Assembly (NCBI GenBank): GCA_030453435.1
Contig: JAKDKI010000048.1
Coordinates: 1 to 11,472, forward strand
Source: Kocuria sp.
GTDB taxonomy: Bacteria > Actinomycetota > Actinomycetes > Actinomycetales > Micrococcaceae
Length of the DNA: 11,472 bases
Reading direction: 5' to 3'
In this document: positions 1 to 6,765 of the stretch, in pieces
Layout: each line of letters starts with the position of its first letter
Numbering within the stretch: the stretch's first letter is position 1
Program-made: the position numbers and the translations under genes
The notes under the pieces: model-generated
What the model saw: only the letters and a program-made list of their open reading frames with translations
Database searches by the model: none
What the model was told of the DNA's origin: nothing

Positions 1-123
1 CAATAGTCAGCATGGACTGAACTATACAGCGCGCACTGAACACTCGGTCACAGGCGTCAGCCCAGATCGCATGCCCGTAAGGGGAACCCTCACCGGACAC
101 CACCGCTACTTATCGAGAGGAAC
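1..123. other. Left flanking DNA with short repeats, no gene seen
   Basis: No supported open frame lies here. It contains CCCGTAAG (74-81) and TCACCGGACA (90-99). The first recurs in the same orientation and the second in inverted orientation in the right flank (11440-11447 and 11463-11472). The insertion target may therefore be non-coding DNA or the edge of another mobile element. Confidence 0.5.
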
Positions 124-132
124 GACGGCACG
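124..132. repeat. Target-site duplication, left copy
   Basis: GACGGCACG lies immediately outside the left TGTGG terminus and is repeated exactly, in the same orientation, immediately outside the right terminus at 11418-11426. A 9-bp perfect match at both predicted boundaries is very unlikely by chance. Confidence 0.85.
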
Positions 133-183
133 TGTGGAGTTTGGCGCTTTTTGGCGGTGTTCTGTGATCGTTTCGTGTCGCTA
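133..183 (+). repeat. Left terminal inverted repeat (TIR-L)
   Basis: Positions 133-170 match the reverse complement of 11380-11417 at 32 of 38 positions, with an uninterrupted block GTTCTGTGATCG at the inner end. A weaker match (8 of 13) continues to 183 and ends in a shared CGCTA. The repeat holds two related motifs, TTTGGCGCTT near 140 and CGTGTCGCTA near 174, which suggests tandem transposase binding sites. The TAG stop codon of the ATPase gene (181-183) lies within this inner extension. Confidence 0.85.
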
Positions 184-990
184 GTTGCCGATGACGAGGA
201 TGCTGGCGGCGGCCTCGATGACGTCGTCCGTGATGGTGTCCAGTTGGTTGATCTTGAGGACCCGGTTGATCTGAGGGAAGAGTCGTTCGAGGAGGCGGAA
301 GTTGCCCCGTGTGATGCGTTCGATGGCGGCGATGGCTTGCGCGTCGGTGAAGTCGTCAGGGTCGAGAGTCCTGCCGAGTCGCTTCCAATGGCGGTCGAGG
401 ACGAAGAGGAGTTCTTCGCGTCCGAGGGCCCGGTATTGGTGTGAGAACCCGAGCCGACTGTAGAGCTGGGGGTAGTGGCGGAATCGTTCGTCGATGCCCG
501 GCATCCCGATCAGTATCATCGCGAGGCTGGTTCGGTCGTGCCTGTCACGAAGCAGCTCGAGTGCGGTCGGGGTGAGTCGTTCGGCTTCGTCGATGATGAG
601 CAGCTCAACGTGGCTGGTCATATTTCCCATCTTTCGTGGGGTCGGTTCGTTGGCGTGGATGTGCTCGTCGGCGCAGATGCCGACTTTGATCTGCCAGTAG
701 TCGATGTCATGCATGAGGTCTTTGGGCCGACAGAGGACTTCGGGCGTGTAAAAGACGGTTCGGGATCGGTTCGCGAGGGCGTAGAACTTTGCATCGTGGT
801 CCCCGCGGGGTCCCCATTCGGTGATGTAGGGCTCGAGGGCGTCCCAGTTTGCGTAGCGGCGAGCGGAGTTGGTTTTCCCGACGCCCGCGGCGCCGTGGCA
901 AATCCCGATCGTCTTCTCCTTGCGGACAGCGTTGGCGAACTCGGTGAATCGCCGGTGTTCCTTGGTCACGATGAATGCTTGGTTCATCAC
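181..990 (-). CDS. tniB: TniB/TnsC-like AAA+ transposition ATPase
   Basis: This is an ATP-dependent transposition regulator that works with the DDE transposase in target selection and strand-transfer activation, like the 271-aa Tn552 ATPase, TniB or MuB. The protein is about 269 aa. Walker A is GAAGVGKT (residues 33-40), Walker B is LLIIDEAERL (130-139, D134/E135), and LIGMPG (160-165) resembles sensor I. The gene starts with GTG at 990 or, more likely, the adjacent ATG at 987; either overlaps the TGA stop of the upstream transposase gene, implying translational coupling. The coding region ends inside the inner part of the left terminal repeat. The family call is secure; which target-choice pathway it supports is unknown, since no tniQ gene accompanies it. 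Confidence 0.9.
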   Translation of the reverse strand: MMNQAFIVTKEHRRFTEFANAVRKEKTIGICHGAAGVGKTNSARRYANWDALEPYITEWGPRGDHDAKFYALANRSRTVFYTPEVLCRPKDLMHDIDYWQIKVGICADEHIHANEPTPRKMGNMTSHVELLIIDEAERLTPTALELLRDRHDRTSLAMILIGMPGIDERFRHYPQLYSRLGFSHQYRALGREELLFVLDRHWKRLGRTLDPDDFTDAQAIAAIERITRGNFRLLERLFPQINRVLKINQLDTITDDVIEAAASILVIGN

Positions 991-2372
991 TCGTCCTCTT
1001 CGTAGGTGCGCAACTTCGGCCGCCGCTTCGTCGGTTCGGGGATGCGAGGTTCCTCGCGAGTGGCAACGGTCGGGATGCGGTCGTTGATGGCTCGCCGCAG
1101 CTGCTTGCGGCGGGCGCGGCGGGCCGTTTCGATGTCGCGAAGGCTGAGGCGCAGGTTGGGGTGGGCTTCATCGATAGCGGTGCAGATGAACGTGTCCCGG
1201 TCATAGACGCGGATCTTGGAAAGGTCGCGGGGGTCGTACCGGATCGTGATGGTGTGGCCGACGAACGGGGCCAGGGTTGGGGCGAGGTAGCGCTGGCCTT
1301 GGAAGTGGATGCCGTCGCGTTGCACAACCCGGTTCTTCGGAACAGTAAGGAGCAGACCGTCGAGTTCTTGAAGGCTGTCCGGCATCCGCGGCAACCACCC
1401 GTCCGCGACCCAGGCGTCACGCGGCGAGATCCCCAGCTCACTATGAGACCGGTCGTTGTAGGTACCGATGAATCCGCCGATCGCACGGTCGAGTCCGGCA
1501 AGGTCGAGGACCGGAGTTGGCGTCCGGCTGCCGGGTCCGAGGTGGCCGGGGAGGGTGGCCAGAAGTTCGGTGTTGATGGTGCCGAAGAACCGCTCGATCT
1601 TGCCGCGCCCCTGTGGTCGGCCGACGGTCGAGTGGATGATCCTGATGTGCAGAGCGATCGAAGTTCGCTCAAGGTGGTGGCTGATGAAGTCGGAGCCGTG
1701 GTCGACGTGCAGGATGTCGGGAATGCCGCACATCGCCCACGCCGGGTCGGTCTTTCGCCAGATCGCCTGCCGGAGGGCGAGGGCGGTGTTGAGAGCTGAT
1801 GGGGCGCCGGTGAAGACCATGTATCCGCAGATCGCACGGGAGTAGTCGTCCATCACGGTCGTCAGCCACGGTCGGTCAGGTTTCCCGTCAGCGCCGAGAA
1901 CGAGGATGTCGAGTTCAGTGTGGTCGGACTGCCAGGTCTGGTTCGGGTGTTCCGCGCGGCGCCGAAAGACGAGCTCGTGCTTGTCTCGGTACGAGACCGG
2001 CCCCTCCAGCGCCAAAGTGACAAGAGCCGGATCGAGTGCCCGGACGATTTGCCGCACAGTTGCATAGCTCGGAGCCCGCAGCTCACGCGCCCGCGCATCA
2101 GCGACGGCGAGACGATGCAGCGTGGCGAGACTAGGGCGCGGCCGACTGAGTGCCAGTTGTTCGATGAACGCGACCGTCTCTGCTGAGGTTCGTCGGACAC
2201 CTTTGTCTATACGCGCATGAGGGTCGAGGGATGCGACGCCGCCCGCCCGGTAGAGCTGGTTCCAACGCTGCAGAGTCCGAGCGGAAATCCCCGTCTCCCG
2301 AGCGAGAACCGCGAGCGGGATCTGGTCTTCGACATGAAGCCGAAGAACACGCCACCGCTCGGCCGCATCCAC
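987..2372 (-). CDS. tniA: Tn552/TniA-type DDE transposase
   Basis: This 461-aa protein would bind the element ends and catalyse strand cleavage and joining. An N-terminal helix-turn-helix (about residues 16-40, containing LARETGISARTLQRW) precedes the rve integrase core. The candidate catalytic triad is D150 (WQSDHTELD), D224 (HVDHGSDF) and E260 (GKIERFF), giving a DD35E spacing. A C-terminal Mu-type beta-barrel follows (about 343-400), and the basic tail ends at the ATPase gene. The start is GTG at 2372, preceded by a good AGGTGA ribosome site that overlaps the stop codon region of the resolvase gene. The length is near the 480 aa of the Tn552 transposase and well below the roughly 560 aa of Tn5053 TniA. 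No frameshift or missing catalytic residue is visible. Confidence 0.92.
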   Translation of the reverse strand: MDAAERWRVLRLHVEDQIPLAVLARETGISARTLQRWNQLYRAGGVASLDPHARIDKGVRRTSAETVAFIEQLALSRPRPSLATLHRLAVADARARELRAPSYATVRQIVRALDPALVTLALEGPVSYRDKHELVFRRRAEHPNQTWQSDHTELDILVLGADGKPDRPWLTTVMDDYSRAICGYMVFTGAPSALNTALALRQAIWRKTDPAWAMCGIPDILHVDHGSDFISHHLERTSIALHIRIIHSTVGRPQGRGKIERFFGTINTELLATLPGHLGPGSRTPTPVLDLAGLDRAIGGFIGTYNDRSHSELGISPRDAWVADGWLPRMPDSLQELDGLLLTVPKNRVVQRDGIHFQGQRYLAPTLAPFVGHTITIRYDPRDLSKIRVYDRDTFICTAIDEAHPNLRLSLRDIETARRARRKQLRRAINDRIPTVATREEPRIPEPTKRRPKLRTYEEDE

Positions 2373-2379
2373 AAGTCAC

Positions 2380-2976
2380 CTACACCTTGGTGCTCTCGCG
2401 GGCCGCAAGGGCCTTCTGATGCCGGTACAAAGTGGCTCGACTCCATCCGACGAGTTTCGCCGCATCCTCCGCCGTGCGGCCCTTCGCCCGGGCCTCAGTT
2501 ACGAGCTTGAGTTTGTCGGCTACGACCGTGGGATCGGACAAGGGCCGACCAAACTTGGTGCCGCCGTTTCGGGCAGCTGTGATCCCTGCGTTCACCCGCT
2601 CGGTGATCAGTTCGCGTTCGTATTCGGCCAGGGTGGCGAGCATGTTCAGCATCAGCCGGCCCGACGTCGTCGACGGGTCGATCCCATCCGAGATGCTCTT
2701 CACCTGTATGTCACGCTCCCGGAGCAGCTTCACCGTGTTCAGCACATCGATCAGGGACCGGCCGAGTCGATCGACCCGCCACACCACGACGGTGTCACCG
2801 GGCTGGGCGTGCTCGAGGAGCTTGTTCATTCCGGGGCGTGAGATCGCGGTCCGGCTGCCAGAGGTGACGTCGGTGAAAATGTCCCGTTCCTGCACACCTG
2901 ACTTCACCAGAGCGTCAACCTGCAACTTCGCGTCTTGGCTTCTGGTGCTGACCCGTGTGTACCCGAGATGTCTCAC
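2380..2976 (-). CDS. tniR: Serine resolvase (small serine recombinase)
   Basis: This resolvase would separate transposition cointegrates at the adjacent res region. With the GTG start at 2976 the protein is 198 aa and begins MRHLGYTRVS, placing the nucleophile at Ser10, the canonical position in gamma-delta-type resolvases. R8, Q14, R67 and the WRVDRLGRS block (66-74) are present. A long E-helix region contains MLATLAEYEREL (112-123), and a C-terminal helix-turn-helix lies at about 167-188 (EDAAKLVGWSRATLYRH). A TTG at 2994 would add six residues but has no ribosome site; GAGG at 2992-2989 serves the GTG start, with slightly long spacing. The stop codon lies 7 bp before the transposase start, so resolvase, transposase and ATPase form one operon. 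Confidence 0.92.
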   Translation of the reverse strand: MRHLGYTRVSTRSQDAKLQVDALVKSGVQERDIFTDVTSGSRTAISRPGMNKLLEHAQPGDTVVVWRVDRLGRSLIDVLNTVKLLRERDIQVKSISDGIDPSTTSGRLMLNMLATLAEYERELITERVNAGITAARNGGTKFGRPLSDPTVVADKLKLVTEARAKGRTAEDAAKLVGWSRATLYRHQKALAARESTKV

Positions 2977-3039
2977 ACCGCCATTCTGCCTCAATAACTG
3001 CTAGCAGAGGCAGAGCAAAGACACTTTGCGGTAAGACAT

Positions 3040-3210
3040 GTTTCCGAGACAGATTGGGTGCTGGGAATCCGCGACTTCTTCTCGCGGCTCGGGGGCCGTT
3101 TGGGGTGTCTCGAAAAGCTTTTGGTTTTCGAGACACCTTTAGACAGAGCTCTTCCCTCGCGGAGGAGGGTGCTTTTTCGAGTCGCTACGCCTTGGGCGTG
3201 GAGACACCGC
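3040..3210. promoter_or_regulatory. Candidate res site and core-operon control region
   Basis: The 340-bp gap between the resolvase and the DUF2231 gene holds no credible gene. Its centre is a perfect inverted repeat: GGTGTCTCGAAAA (3104-3116), an 8-bp spacer, then TTTTCGAGACACC (3125-3137). This is the size of a resolvase crossover subsite. Related half-sites surround it: TTTCCGAGACAG near 3043-3054, TTTTCGAGTC near 3174-3183 and GGAGACACC at 3200-3208. Resolvase res regions normally carry an accessory pair of dimer sites next to the crossover site, and also house the resolvase promoter. Location, symmetry and motif repetition support this reading; the exact subsite limits are inferred. Confidence 0.7.
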
Positions 3211-3298
3211 TGGTACTTACGTCAGCATCACCGACGAGTATCGCTGATCTTTATTGCGCGCGGGCAATCTAGACTCGCGCCTGCCAGATTGTAGCGGT

Positions 3299-3319
3299 AT
3301 GGGCGTTCGCACGGCCCAT
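3299..3319 (-). terminator. Possible hairpin at the end of the DUF2231 gene
   Basis: ATGGGC (3299-3304) and GCCCAT (3314-3319) form a perfect 6-bp stem around a 9-nt loop and overlap the stop codon of the DUF2231 gene. No uridine run follows on the minus strand, so intrinsic termination would be weak. Confidence 0.3.
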
Positions 3320-3858
3320 CAGTCTGTGTCTCCGTCCCCGGACAGTGCTGGCGCGCCCATGTCTTCGGTCCATACTGCCGTGGCGCCGCTGTGACCGATG
3401 AGGATGGCTTGCACGGTGGTTCCTGTCGACACCACGAGAGCCAGCAGAATCAGCATGGTTGGTACCCACCGCGAACCAGGACGCGCCGCGACCGGCAATT
3501 CCGACTCTCTGGACGCTGCGATTCGTGCGCGCTTCTCGCGGATGTTCCACCACAGCAGGGCACCTGCTACTACGACGAGGCCTATCACCCAGGGAAGGAG
3601 TCCGTCGGCCAGAGCGGCGTGAGTTTCGATGAGATCGTTCCCACCGACCCGCGCCTCGAGTCGCTCGCCTGATTGTGTCGAGAAGGGCACGAGAACGAGC
3701 GCGACCAGTGAGACGCCAAGCGGCAGATACCCCGCCCAACGACGGCATCGAGGCCAGACGGCCGCCAGAACGACCAGTAGTGCCGCCAGCGGAACGATCA
3801 CCTCTGTCGCGTGCACGATGAACGGATGCAGGGGAAGCCCAAAGAATGTGTCGAACAT
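3319..3858 (-). CDS. DUF2231 family membrane protein
   Basis: This 179-aa protein has four predicted membrane segments (about 15-34, 44-60, 84-104, 132-153). It begins with the family-typical FFGLPLHPFIVHATE and ends with a GHSGATAVW motif after the fourth helix. Histidines sit at or near membrane segments (H11, H16, H80, H156). Such an arrangement could bind haem or metal, but this is inference. The biochemical function of DUF2231 is not established. ATG at 3858 has no clear ribosome site, and a tandem 11-bp repeat ends only 14 bp upstream, so the transcript may be leaderless. Linkage by shared operator to the reductase operon suggests a role in the same redox or metal pathway. Confidence 0.8.
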   Translation of the reverse strand: MFDTFFGLPLHPFIVHATEVIVPLAALLVVLAAVWPRCRRWAGYLPLGVSLVALVLVPFSTQSGERLEARVGGNDLIETHAALADGLLPWVIGLVVVAGALLWWNIREKRARIAASRESELPVAARPGSRWVPTMLILLALVVSTGTTVQAILIGHSGATAVWTEDMGAPALSGDGDTD

Positions 3859-3872
3859 GGTTCAAGGTTGGG

Positions 3873-3894
3873 CAGGAATTCTTCCAGGATTCTT
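3873..3894 (-). promoter_or_regulatory. Tandem 11-bp operator upstream of the DUF2231 gene
   Basis: On the minus strand AAGAATCCTGG (3894-3884) is followed at once by AAGAATTCCTG (3883-3873). The same double motif occurs at 4768-4789 before the reductase operon, and each copy points toward its gene. Back-to-back direct repeats with about one helical turn spacing are typical for OmpR/PhoB-family regulators, one of which is encoded at 7560-8228. The regulator assignment is inferred. Confidence 0.65.
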
Positions 3895-3898
3895 TGAA

Positions 3899-3938
3899 GC
3901 GGCCATGAGCCGCGGAAGGGGCTTATTTGTCACGCCCC
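3899..3938 (-). terminator. Two short hairpins after the VIT1-like gene
   Basis: GGGGC/GCCCC (3918-3922 with 3934-3938) and GCGGC/GCCGC (3899-3903 with 3909-3913) form two consecutive 5-bp GC stems just downstream of the transporter gene on the minus strand. Neither is followed by a strong uridine run. They may partly separate this transcript from the DUF2231 promoter. Confidence 0.35.
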
Positions 3939-3961
3939 GTTCGCACCACATGGCCGAAAGG

Positions 3962-4696
3962 TCAGACGACGCCGGATGCTCCTAGGAGCACCCCCACCCC
4001 GTAGGTCGCCGCGAGTGCCAGCGCTCCGCCGATGACGACTCGCAGCGTGGCCCGCAGCCGTGAGCTGCCGCCGATCGTTGCCGACAGCGTGCCGGTGACC
4101 GCGAGAGCCATGAGAACGGCGACGAAGGTAACGGGGATGCGCCAGTCCGCTGGGGGAAGCAGGATGGCGAGCATTGGCAGGATTGCCCCGATGGTGAAAG
4201 CCGCCGCCGACGCTGCCGCCGCATGCCAGGGGCTCACGACATCGTCTTGATCGATGTTGAGTTCGATCGAGAGGTGCGCCGTTAGGGCGTCGTGCTCGGT
4301 GAGCTCAATGGCCACCTGGGTAGCGGTGCTCTCGCTCAGGCCCTTGGCCCGGTACAGGGCGGTGAGTTCGTCGAGCTCCTCGGCGGGCATGTCGCGCAGT
4401 TCGGCGCGCTCCTTCGCGATGAGGGCCTTCTCGCTGTCGCTCTGGCTGCTGACTGACACATACTCCCCGAGCGCCATCGAGATCGCGCCGCCGACCAGGC
4501 CCGCCACGCCCGCGGTGAGGATGGGACCAGTCGAGCTCGTGGCTCCGGCGACGCCCACGACGATCGCCGCCACCGAGACGATGCCGTCGTTGGCCCCCAG
4601 TACGCCGGCGCGCAGCCAGTTGAGGCGCTGCGCGATGCCTCCCCGGTGGGGTTCGTCGGCGTGCAGCGCGGGTGCGGTGTATCCATCGGTCGACAT
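3962..4696 (-). CDS. VIT1/CCC1-family Fe2+/Mn2+ transporter
   Basis: This 244-aa membrane protein would move Fe2+ and/or Mn2+ out of the cytosol, the direction known for VIT1 and related bacterial exporters. The first helix carries LRAGVLGANDGIVSVA (28-43) and the second carries MALGEYVSVSSQSD (74-87), both family signatures. An acidic cytosolic helical domain rich in Glu and His (about 88-150) corresponds to the metal-binding domain, and three more helices follow (about 160-180, 187-207, 215-240). ATG at 4696 is preferred: a GAGTGAG element precedes it. A GTG at 4726 would add ten residues but has no ribosome site. The gene diverges from the reductase operon, and the 139-bp gap contains the tandem operator. 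Substrate is inferred from family. Confidence 0.85.
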   Translation of the reverse strand: MSTDGYTAPALHADEPHRGGIAQRLNWLRAGVLGANDGIVSVAAIVVGVAGATSSTGPILTAGVAGLVGGAISMALGEYVSVSSQSDSEKALIAKERAELRDMPAEELDELTALYRAKGLSESTATQVAIELTEHDALTAHLSIELNIDQDDVVSPWHAAAASAAAFTIGAILPMLAILLPPADWRIPVTFVAVLMALAVTGTLSATIGGSSRLRATLRVVIGGALALAATYGVGVLLGASGVV

Positions 4697-4767
4697 GCGC
4701 TCACTCAAGCACCGATGTCCCGGCACTTCAACGTTGGTGAGGCTAAGCGACCCGGGGAATTTCGGCT

Positions 4768-4789
4768 AAGAATTCTGGAAGAATTCGGG
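4768..4789 (+). promoter_or_regulatory. Tandem 11-bp operator upstream of the reductase operon
   Basis: AAGAATTCTGG (4768-4778) is followed directly by AAGAATTCGGG (4779-4789). A weaker related GGGAATTTCGG lies just upstream at 4755-4765. The pair matches 3873-3894 on the other strand. It sits between the divergent transporter gene and the reductase gene and could affect both. A TAGAAG at 4806-4811 could serve as a -10 element, with 16 bp between it and the repeats. GAATTC is itself palindromic, but the diverged copy at the other site shows that the direct-repeat reading fits both sites. Confidence 0.68.
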
Positions 4790-4835
4790 ACGATTGTAGG
4801 GAGGGTAGAAGACACTCACCCGAATCGAGAACACG

Positions 4836-6260
4836 ATGACTCTCAGAACGGCACCCACCGTCCCTGTGCGGACCCGCCGCATGGTCGACCCGGTCGACCG
4901 TACCCGGCGCATCCGGGGCCGACGTCGGAGGCGCACGGCCGACGCGATGATCGCCCTCGTCTGGGCATCGGTCGCCGCCGCCATGACCTTGTGGCTCGCC
5001 TACGGCGGTCTGAACACCGTCAGCGGCCTCGCTACCGCACTGACCGCCGCGGGCATCGTGACCGGCCTGGTCGGCACTGACCTCATCCTGGTGATGCTCG
5101 TGCTCGCCGCTCGCATCCCGGCGGTCGACCGGGTGGTCGGGCAGGACACGGCGATGGCGTTCCATCGGCAGCTCGGTAAGCCCGCGCTGTATCTGATCCT
5201 TGCCCACGGTGCGCTGCTCACCGTCGGCTACGCGATGGCCGACGGGTCGAACGTCGTCACCGAGACCATCAGCCTGTTCCAGGGCCCAGATATGGCGCTC
5301 GCCTACCTCGGGCTGGGCCTGCTCATCGCCGTCGTGGTCACCTCGGTCGTCGCGGTGCGGCGGCGCTTCGCATACGAGGCCTGGCACCTCATCCACCTGC
5401 TGAGCTACGCAGCCGTGCTCGTGGCGCTGCCGCATCAGCTGAGCGCAGGCGGTGTGCTCGCCGACGGCACCGTGCAGCGGGTCTACTGGATTGCGCTGTA
5501 CGTGCTCGCCTTCGGCGCCATTGCCGTGTTCCGTTTCGCGGTGCCCGCGCTGCGCAGCGCCCGACATGGTATCCGGGTCGCTGGCGTCGAGCAGGTCGCC
5601 CCCGGGGTCGTCTCGATCCACCTCGCCGGGCGGGACCTCGACCGCCTGCAGACCGCGGGCGGGCAGTACGCGATCTGGCGGTTCTGGACCGGCGCCACCT
5701 GGTGGCATGCCCATCCGATCTCCTTCTCGGCGGTTCCTACGGCGTCGTCGGCGCGCCTGACGGTGCGCGACCTCGGCACCGGCAGTGCGGCGATCTCTCG
5801 TGTGCGCCCCGGCGCCCGGGTGTCGATCGAGGGCCCCTACGGCGTGTTCACCGAGGCGCACCGGGTGGCCCCGAAGCTGGCCGTGGTCGCGGCGGGTATC
5901 GGCATCACGCCGATCCGCTCGATGCTCGAGCACTCGACGCTACGCCCCGGCGAGGCCACCGTGCTGCTGCGCGGCAGCGATCCCTCGCAGAGCTACCTGT
6001 GGGACGAGGTCGGCGCCCTCCGCAGCATGCGCGGCAATGCGGTCTTCTCGATGATGGGCCCGCGACCGCAGGGGCTCGCCACCTGGATGTCGGTCGAGGC
6101 ACTTGCCCACGGTGTCACGATCGGCACGGTTTTCCCCGATCTGCTGAACTCCGATCTCTACGTGTGCGGGCCGCAGTCGTGGATCGATCTGGTGATCCGC
6201 GACGCCCGGGCGGCCGGTCTGCCCGAGGACCAGATCCACGTCGAGAGGTTCGACTGGTGA
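4836..6260 (+). CDS. Ferric-reductase-like transmembrane flavocytochrome b
   Basis: This 474-aa protein likely passes electrons from cytosolic NAD(P)H via FAD to membrane haem b and then outward. The N-terminal half holds about six membrane helices (roughly 37-58, 66-92, 116-133, 155-174, 184-200, 216-236) with candidate haem ligands H110, H124, H184, H187 and H200. The C-terminal half is an FNR-type module: HPISFS (293-298) for FAD, EGPYG (332-336), GIGITPI (354-360) and LYVCGP (441-446) for NAD(P)H. An Arg-rich N-terminus (13-33) would stay cytosolic. ATG at 4836 has a weak ribosome site; ATG at 4881 is an alternative. The gene's TGA stop overlaps the GTG start of the next gene, an FMN-binding protein that is the probable electron acceptor. 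The final acceptor (Fe3+, Cu2+, quinone or another) cannot be told. Confidence 0.87.
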   Translation: MTLRTAPTVPVRTRRMVDPVDRTRRIRGRRRRRTADAMIALVWASVAAAMTLWLAYGGLNTVSGLATALTAAGIVTGLVGTDLILVMLVLAARIPAVDRVVGQDTAMAFHRQLGKPALYLILAHGALLTVGYAMADGSNVVTETISLFQGPDMALAYLGLGLLIAVVVTSVVAVRRRFAYEAWHLIHLLSYAAVLVALPHQLSAGGVLADGTVQRVYWIALYVLAFGAIAVFRFAVPALRSARHGIRVAGVEQVAPGVVSIHLAGRDLDRLQTAGGQYAIWRFWTGATWWHAHPISFSAVPTASSARLTVRDLGTGSAAISRVRPGARVSIEGPYGVFTEAHRVAPKLAVVAAGIGITPIRSMLEHSTLRPGEATVLLRGSDPSQSYLWDEVGALRSMRGNAVFSMMGPRPQGLATWMSVEALAHGVTIGTVFPDLLNSDLYVCGPQSWIDLVIRDARAAGLPEDQIHVERFDW

Positions 6261-6763
6261 GGGCGCGCGCACTGGCCCTCAGCATCTTGTCGTCGGCGGC
6301 CGTGCTGACCGTGGGATGGCAGCTCGGCACGCAGGGCCAGACCCCGACTGTTCCGGATGCGACAGCCACCACCACGACCACGGCTCCCAACGGCGGGTCG
6401 ATGTCCTCCGCAGCGGCCGCCCCGGCGCCCACTCCGACCGCCGCCGGCAGCAGCGCGAGTGCCACAGCCCCGGCGTCGGACAGCGCTTCGGGCACATTCA
6501 CCGGTACCTCCGTGCAGACCCGCTTCGGCCCGGTGCAGGTGCAGATCACCGTCGCGAACGGCAGCATCACCGATGTCACCGCGCTGCAGCTCACCGACAA
6601 GGATCAGCGCTCGGTGTCGATCAGCAACCGGGCCGCGCCGGTACTGCGCCAAGAGGTTCTGGCGGCGCAGTCGGCGAACGTGCAGGGCGTCTCGGGTGCC
6701 ACCTACACCAGCGACGGGTACCTCAGCTCGCTCCAGTCGGCGCTCGACCAGGCCGGGCTCTGA
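6257..6763 (+). CDS. Exported FMN-binding-domain protein with flavinylation motif
   Basis: This 168-aa protein starts at GTG 6257, overlapping the reductase stop codon (GTGA). A short basic N-terminus and a hydrophobic stretch (5-22) act as signal or membrane anchor; no lipobox cysteine is present. A low-complexity Thr/Ala/Pro/Ser linker (about 29-78) leads to a compact FMN-binding domain (79-168) of the NqrC/RnfG type. The domain ends with SGATYT (146-151). In this family the last Thr of the S-G-A-[ST]-x-T motif, here T151, is joined to FMN through a phosphoester bond by ApbE, and the apbE gene follows two bases downstream. The protein should act outside the membrane as electron acceptor of the flavocytochrome and relay to an unknown partner. 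The linker may let the domain reach across the cell wall. Confidence 0.85.
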   Translation: MRARALALSILSSAAVLTVGWQLGTQGQTPTVPDATATTTTTAPNGGSMSSAAAAPAPTPTAAGSSASATAPASDSASGTFTGTSVQTRFGPVQVQITVANGSITDVTALQLTDKDQRSVSISNRAAPVLRQEVLAAQSANVQGVSGATYTSDGYLSSLQSALDQAGL

Positions 6764-6765
6764 CC

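Noticed and set aside
975..1799. 274-codon plus-strand open frame opposite the transposase gene
   Set aside because: It lies antisense to the transposase, which has a full DD35E core, and has no recognisable motif; it is a reading-frame shadow.
707..1837. 376-codon minus-strand frame overlapping transposase and ATPase genes
   Set aside because: It is a Ser/Pro/Arg-rich off-frame translation of two well-supported genes on the same strand.
3269..3865. 198-codon minus-strand frame over the DUF2231 gene
   Set aside because: It is the alternative frame of a gene with clear DUF2231 motifs and membrane helices. Its own product is Arg-rich without a domain.
4743..5933. 396-codon minus-strand open frame opposite the reductase gene
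   Set aside because: It is a high-GC mirror frame of a gene with clear haem, FAD and NAD(P)H motifs. Its own translation is low-complexity, rich in Arg, Gly, Asp and His, with no recognisable domain.
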